Assembly (NCBI GenBank): GCA_003439945.1
Contig: QVRM01006023.1
Location: 1-64,000 of the forward strand
DNA: 64,000 nucleotides
Reading direction: 5' to 3'
From: Dermanyssus gallinae
Taxonomy: Eukaryota; Arthropoda; Arachnida; Mesostigmata; Dermanyssidae
A program made the translations under genes and the position numbers. Under the pieces are notes generated by a model that searched no databases, was not told where the DNA came from, and was given only the letters and a program-made list of their open reading frames with translations. Shown piece after piece: positions 59,360 through 64,000 of this stretch; within the stretch, counting starts at the first letter, position 1; each line of letters opens with the position of its first letter.

Positions 59360-60044
59360 CATGAGATAACAGTGTCTGTGATAGATGTCATCAACGCTAT
59401 TTTCCAACAGCTCGGGCGGTGCACCCGACGGCCTTCAGCCGCATGACCTGAAAGACCTTATCCGCATACAATCTGACAAGAACCGACTAAGCTAATCGGG
59501 GGATACTCGTCGCTAGCTTCCTGGGTGGTGTGAATTCCACCTGTTAAACCCGCAGATGACTTCGGTTCTGCGTACAACGTGACTTCGGTTTGCTGCGGCT
59601 GTTAAGTTGTTAGAAGACTAGGTAGCCGTATTGTATAGGGCAATCGACTCTACCACGAAAATGATGATGCGTCGCTTGGAGTGCCGGGGCCCGGAGGTGT
59701 TGAGCATGAGGCGTGCGAAGTCATTGGCAATTTTGAGGGTTTTCTCCATTGACCGGCGCAAGTAGTAGAGGCCAAAAAAAAAACGCTTTCCGCACCTAGT
59801 GGGCGACGTCGGCGACTGCCTTGTTTACGCCAAGGTTGTCAGCGTAGTTAAGGAGATTGGCTTCGTGAAAAGGTACCCCAGCCGCAGCAGTCGTTGTAGT
59901 AAGCAATGTTCTATAACAAGGCGCCAAGTATAGGGCATTTGGCACTCGTAGAGTTATAGTAAATGTCATTTTTTGGGACGAGCTCATCCGGTCATGTACG
60001 TAGGTAGGTATGACTCTAAGAAGGTAAAACCGAGCCTTTTTCAT
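59360..60044 (-). mobile_element. LINE reverse-transcriptase relic (R1-like)
   Basis: On the minus strand the first open part reads RVPNALYLAPCYRTLL (about 59915-59965), matching the region around motif B (GVPQGSvLGP-LWN). It continues to LLNYADNLGVNKAV (about 59810-59850), in which YADD has become YADN. After a stop, the same strand gives MEKTLKIANDFARLMLNTSG and then SGPRHSKRRIIIFVVESIALY (about 59640-59720). That is the LArlmpN-GGPr-srRrLL-VV-SilLY block of R1-type LINEs. The mutated catalytic Asp and the stops make it inactive. Same general type as the 26.4-28.0 kb relic, but opposite strand. Confidence 0.75.
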
Positions 60045-62689
60045 GTGGAAAGTGTCGAGAGTGACCGGAGGCTATTAAAGGTGCAAAGAGCGGCATGTAC
60101 TCTAACATCGGTGCATAATTTATTGGCGTGCCTAATTTTGATTAATTATCACTCGTATCGTCTACTAACTGGAGAACGGTAATCTTTTTAGTTGTTAGAC
60201 AGTCAACAATTTTGTAAACAAATTGCAAAGCTCCCCATCTTAACGGATCCATGTTATTATGTCATGAACGGAATGTCGGTCTTAGCGTCCTTCCCAACTC
60301 GTGCCCTTGTGCTTGACTCAAACCCTGCCCTGTACTCAATCGTTGCTTACTTTCCTCTCTTCAGGCTGGCTTCTCTGCTGTTGCGTTTGTCGGCTACGAT
60401 TGCAGTGGAGCAAAGACGGGATGCCTGCTTGCCAAGGCTTGGTACGAACTTCTCCGTTAGCCAAACAACTTCGTTAGTTATGTGCACCCGTTGATCAGAG
60501 ACACTCCATCCCCAAACAGTGATTCCCTTGCCTGCTTTCCTCACTGCCTCTCGCCGTCGGGAAAAAAAAAAAACTTACTACCAAGCTTGCCCTTACCTGT
60601 AAGCAGCTAGCAGCGACCTTCCTATGGTCTGAGCCGATCGTACGATACTTGGAATATCCGCCCTACTATTGCGCCCCACAGCCCTGACACTTCGCATCCC
60701 CAAGCCTTGACGGCTCGTTGCGAAAGTGTTAAATTATTCTTTGGCTTTGGCGGTGCCGCCGGCTGGGGCTCGTCCTGCTGAGTTCTACCCGCTGATCACC
60801 ATGAGTAGGCTGAAAGCAAAGAACCTAGAGTAGCAAAGTCACCAACGTCGAAGGGTCGATCGCGTTGCAAAGGCGCCTGTCTTCATTGAGTCTGCGTTTT
60901 TACGTAGGCCCTTACGCCTTTGCCCGTGCTTAGCCCACTCTCACCCGCGCTATCTCTATTTCTCTATTTTGCGTTTACTCACCTGTAATTTCGCTTCTAT
61001 TATATTGACCATCCCATTGTTCTAGCGCAGTGCGTGTGGTTTAGACCCGCAACACATCTGTGTTCTCGCCACGATCACAGTTATCGGTTTCTATATATCG
61101 GGGTTAATCATTTTATTTGCACTAATTGCCTATTAGTGCACTTAGGATATTATATCCCAGTATATGTATGTCTATATATATATATATAATTTTTTTATGC
61201 CAGAAGTAATTGGAATATCTACATCACGAAAATCTACATGTTCCGAGTAAAACGAGTACACTCAAAACGTTCTTTAACAGCGTTTAGTTAGAAAATGTAT
61301 GCCCACAACTATATTCTCTCGTTGCCGGGGTTAGCGCTGGCTGGCCGCGGTACTCAACAAAATCCCAGAGCAAAATCGCTTTCAAATTGTATTTGATCCT
61401 CTATATCTCTAGCCGGAGTGAATCCTCGTCAGTACAAACAGACGACAACAACTAATTTAGAACATATCTTTCCTCAAGCGCTCATGAAAAATCTGTTGCG
61501 TCTTACTAAGTGTTCTAGCTACGCTAAGTGTGGCCTCGCACCTGTTTGATACCTGCAATACGTGGGTCATGCAAACCGGCATTCTCAACGGTAATAACCA
61601 TATCGTTGAAATTTAGCGGCCATACCCAACTCAAACTGGGTCTGTTTTCGGTGTGTAGTGCACAAATGGGCAGCCTTAGTAGAGTATAGAGCGCTCGACC
61701 ACATAATCCCCAGCTTACAGGTAAGCAACCTACTAATACAGAGAGCAAACGTGAGGGCACTGGATCATTGGACGAGCAAGTGGGACCAGTACAGCGAAAG
61801 CAGTTTGTAAACTTGCTCGATTCTTTGAAAACAAAACCAAGTGGTTAAAAGCAGCGAAAGTTCTAGGCACAAAAGTGGTTATACTTGGTGTAACGACTAG
61901 GCCTGTCAACCTCTACAACTGCGAGATGATAGAGCCGGGCAATGGAGAGATATTAATAATGCACATTGACTGATTGCTGGCATGCGATGCTTGTTGGTAG
62001 ATATCCGTCTGACACGTGTCTTCACCGCCGTGAAGTTAGAGCGGCTCAGCGCTTAATTTGTTTTGTTGTTATCTTGCTCTGCGGCTGTATGGCTCAACGT
62101 TAGTCGCGTACTTCCCGATTTGTCCTCTCGAGATACGACGTGCCTATCCGATGCGCACTATCTCTGGTTTGCTCTCGACAATATAATGTCGTGTTGTTAC
62201 GACCTCACCTGCGCCCCGCGAAGGCGAGTGTAGGAGAGAGACACTGAGATAGAGAGATAGAGAGAGGGAGAGAGGGAAATAAGTCGCTGTAAGTCAAGGT
62301 TCAGGCGAACTTTGGTGGCCTCGTTCAGTCGCGAAGCAACAAACGACATCACGATGCGTGCAGCACGATTTGCAATAACCCCTATCGTGCCTACCTTGCA
62401 GTCAACCGTCAATAACTGCCGCCGAGTGACAATATCGAGGGAAGAAGTTAAGAATTGGACCCATTGGACATGTGCGCCTTCAATGACACTTGAGGGAGTC
62501 GTTTGGCGAGTGGCCGGTGAGGCGATAAAGACGTGTCGGGTGCCGGAGGTGCGTGGCCGATACGGCTACCGCCCCGCCGTTCATTCCTGTTCCAGAAACC
62601 TCGGACGCTTTGGGGCAGGATCAAGTCAACTGGAGAACACGCACCACTGCAAACACCGATAGTACCTCTACCAAGCTGCTGTTTCAACG

Positions 62690-62690
<1 letters not shown>
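60045..62690. other. Unassigned DNA
   Basis: An A12 run near 60560 and short TA runs near 61170-61190, plus a GA-rich stretch at about 62237-62275. No frame with a recognised domain. Confidence 0.4.

Positions 62691-62743
<53 letters not shown>
62691..62743. repeat. (AT)26 microsatellite flanking foldback B2
   Basis: 53 bp alternating A/T. Confidence 0.95.
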
Positions 62744-62745
<2 letters not shown>

Positions 62746-62746
<1 letters not shown>

Positions 62747-63853
62747 AGAGTCATTTCGGCAAGAGAATAAATTTTCCCAATAGAGCGAGAGAATGGAAAC
62801 GTCTTGTATAGGAGTGAAGATAAAATGTATAAAAGAAGCCTTTTTCTCCTACATAATGGTGCAAAATCTACATTTGCGGTAGAACCAGTCAACGAACGAA
62901 CGAGCCAAACATACAGGCGTGTTTGAAAATTCTGCGTAATGTCTGAATGGCACCAGACGCAAGCTAGCGAAAGGCGACTAGCCGGATTGACGAAATTCAT
63001 AAAGAGTCGATATGTTGTCATATCTTACGTTGAGGCTTTCACGTGCAGAACCGTAAAATGCTGCCATCACGACCAAAACTGTACGCTCAACAGAATATTC
63101 TCAGGAAATAGTAAATTGCCCATAATTTTCATACCAAAGTGATAATGCTGCGTTTCGTACTTGCCAAGTAACTAAGTGTTTTCGACAGCCATAGTTGTTT
63201 TGTTTTACGTTGAAGCTTTCACGCTCAGAACCGTAACATTTTGCCACGACGTTTCCGCCCCTCTCTCCATTAGAACAAAAAATTATAGCCGAGTTCTGCC
63301 AAACCTTAAAATATGTACCTAACTTTGTCATACACCCTTGATGGTGCATGCCAAAATGCTAACAAGTATCGGCAACAACGTAACGCAGCATTATTAGTTT
63401 GGTGCAAAAATGATGGGCACTATATTAACTATTGACTAAAAATACATTTAATTTGCTATTGCCTGCTATTGAGAATAGTCCTTTGGGCGTACATTTTCAG
63501 TCGTGATGGCAAAATTTCACGGTTCTATACGTAGAAGCTTTAATTTATAAAAAAAAATTACAACATGCCGACTTTTCATGAGTTTCCTTGGCTGTTCGCT
63601 AGTTTGCGTCAGATTATGCAGAACTGTCCGCCGTCAGTAGGATTAGTTTCTTCATGCATCGACACGTTCTCCCGCAAACGTAGTTTTTGCACAACTGTGT
63701 AGGAGAAAGAAGAACAGAATAACTACTTTTATAAATTTCATCCTCACTCCTAACCAACACGTTTCCGGCCCCCTCCTTCCACTGGAAAAACATTCTTTCT
63801 TGCCGAGTTCTACCAAACCCGAAAATGAGTATATACTCTTATGATATACCCTG
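62746..63853. mobile_element. Foldback element B2, about 1.1 kb
   Basis: The left arm starts CAGAGTCATTTCGGCAAGAG (62746) and the right arm ends inversely CAGGGTATATCATAAGAG at 63853, followed by a short TA run. The arms (left to about 63060, right from about 63530) are inverse copies. The left end lacks about 25 bases present at the right. The centre contains an extra copy of the terminal module (CCGAGTTCTGCCAAACC at about 63293, compare CCGAGTTCTACCAAACC at about 63804). It also has two or three copies of a CGTTGAAGCTTTCACG-type word. Non-coding and non-autonomous; it shares subterminal words with family A. Confidence 0.8.
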
Positions 63854-63855
63854 TA

Positions 63856-64000
63856 TATATATAGTTAAACTACGTGCGTGTTATAATATAATAACCGTAA
63901 CAAAAGAAATAACGCAGTCATCTTATATAAAAATGCACTCATAGTAGTTACCGTATATACTTCCTATATTCCCCCTCTTCAGACGTTTGCCACTTGGCCG
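63856..64000. other. Unassigned AT-rich end of window
   Basis: Short TA run, then AT-rich DNA; nothing recognised. Confidence 0.4.

Overview
The window reads as eukaryotic, non-coding chromosomal DNA, most plausibly from an arthropod. The evidence is dense (TA)n microsatellites, trinucleotide runs of the CAG/CAA/GTT type, mariner DNA transposons, and many decayed non-LTR (LINE) retrotransposons. The long compact reading frames, operons and ribosome-binding sites of a prokaryote are absent. A mite or other chelicerate would fit, but the sequence alone does not settle this. I found no host protein-coding gene, rRNA or intact tRNA that I can defend. Most short open frames are chance frames in simple repeats or shadows of dead transposons.

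Layout. 1-24.7 kb is mostly unique or low-complexity DNA. It holds trinucleotide-rich patches (0.2-1.9, 8.2-8.8, 14.1-15.0 kb), a PHD-finger-like fragment (2.59 kb), a LINE reverse transcriptase (RT) relic on the minus strand (5.6-6.1 kb), a dead mariner of about 1.2 kb (9844-11044) and a tRNA-like/SINE-like piece carrying a perfect X-box palindrome (19.48 kb). 24.9-29.9 kb is a LINE graveyard with three different RT relics: one on the minus strand, then two on the plus strand. 30-36 kb is again low-complexity or unassigned, with another minus-strand LINE relic at 36.1-37.5 kb.

40-54.2 kb is the richest part. It contains a LINE ORF1 zinc-knuckle relic (41.2 kb) and four copies of one LINE C-terminal domain that looks like a PD-(D/E)XK/restriction-like endonuclease (41.9, 43.3, 47.6 and 53.9 kb). 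It also has a nearly complete mariner with matching terminal inverted repeats (43738-45026), two further LINE 3' ends (46.0-46.5 minus, 46.8-47.5 plus) and a 1064-bp almost perfectly palindromic foldback element (48183-49246). The best preserved member of the RT plus nuclease-like LINE family lies at about 51.5-54.1 kb. 55.1-57.1 kb has two more foldback elements side by side, 59.4-60.0 kb another minus-strand LINE relic, and 62.75-63.85 kb a further foldback copy.

How it fits together. The window records several rounds of transposition. LINEs of at least three or four types are 5'-truncated and frameshifted. TA-targeting DNA elements (two mariner lineages and two related foldback families) end almost without exception at, or inside, (TA)n microsatellites. 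The most interesting unexplained structures are the foldback family with its reused terminal modules, and the recurring RT-linked nuclease-like domain.
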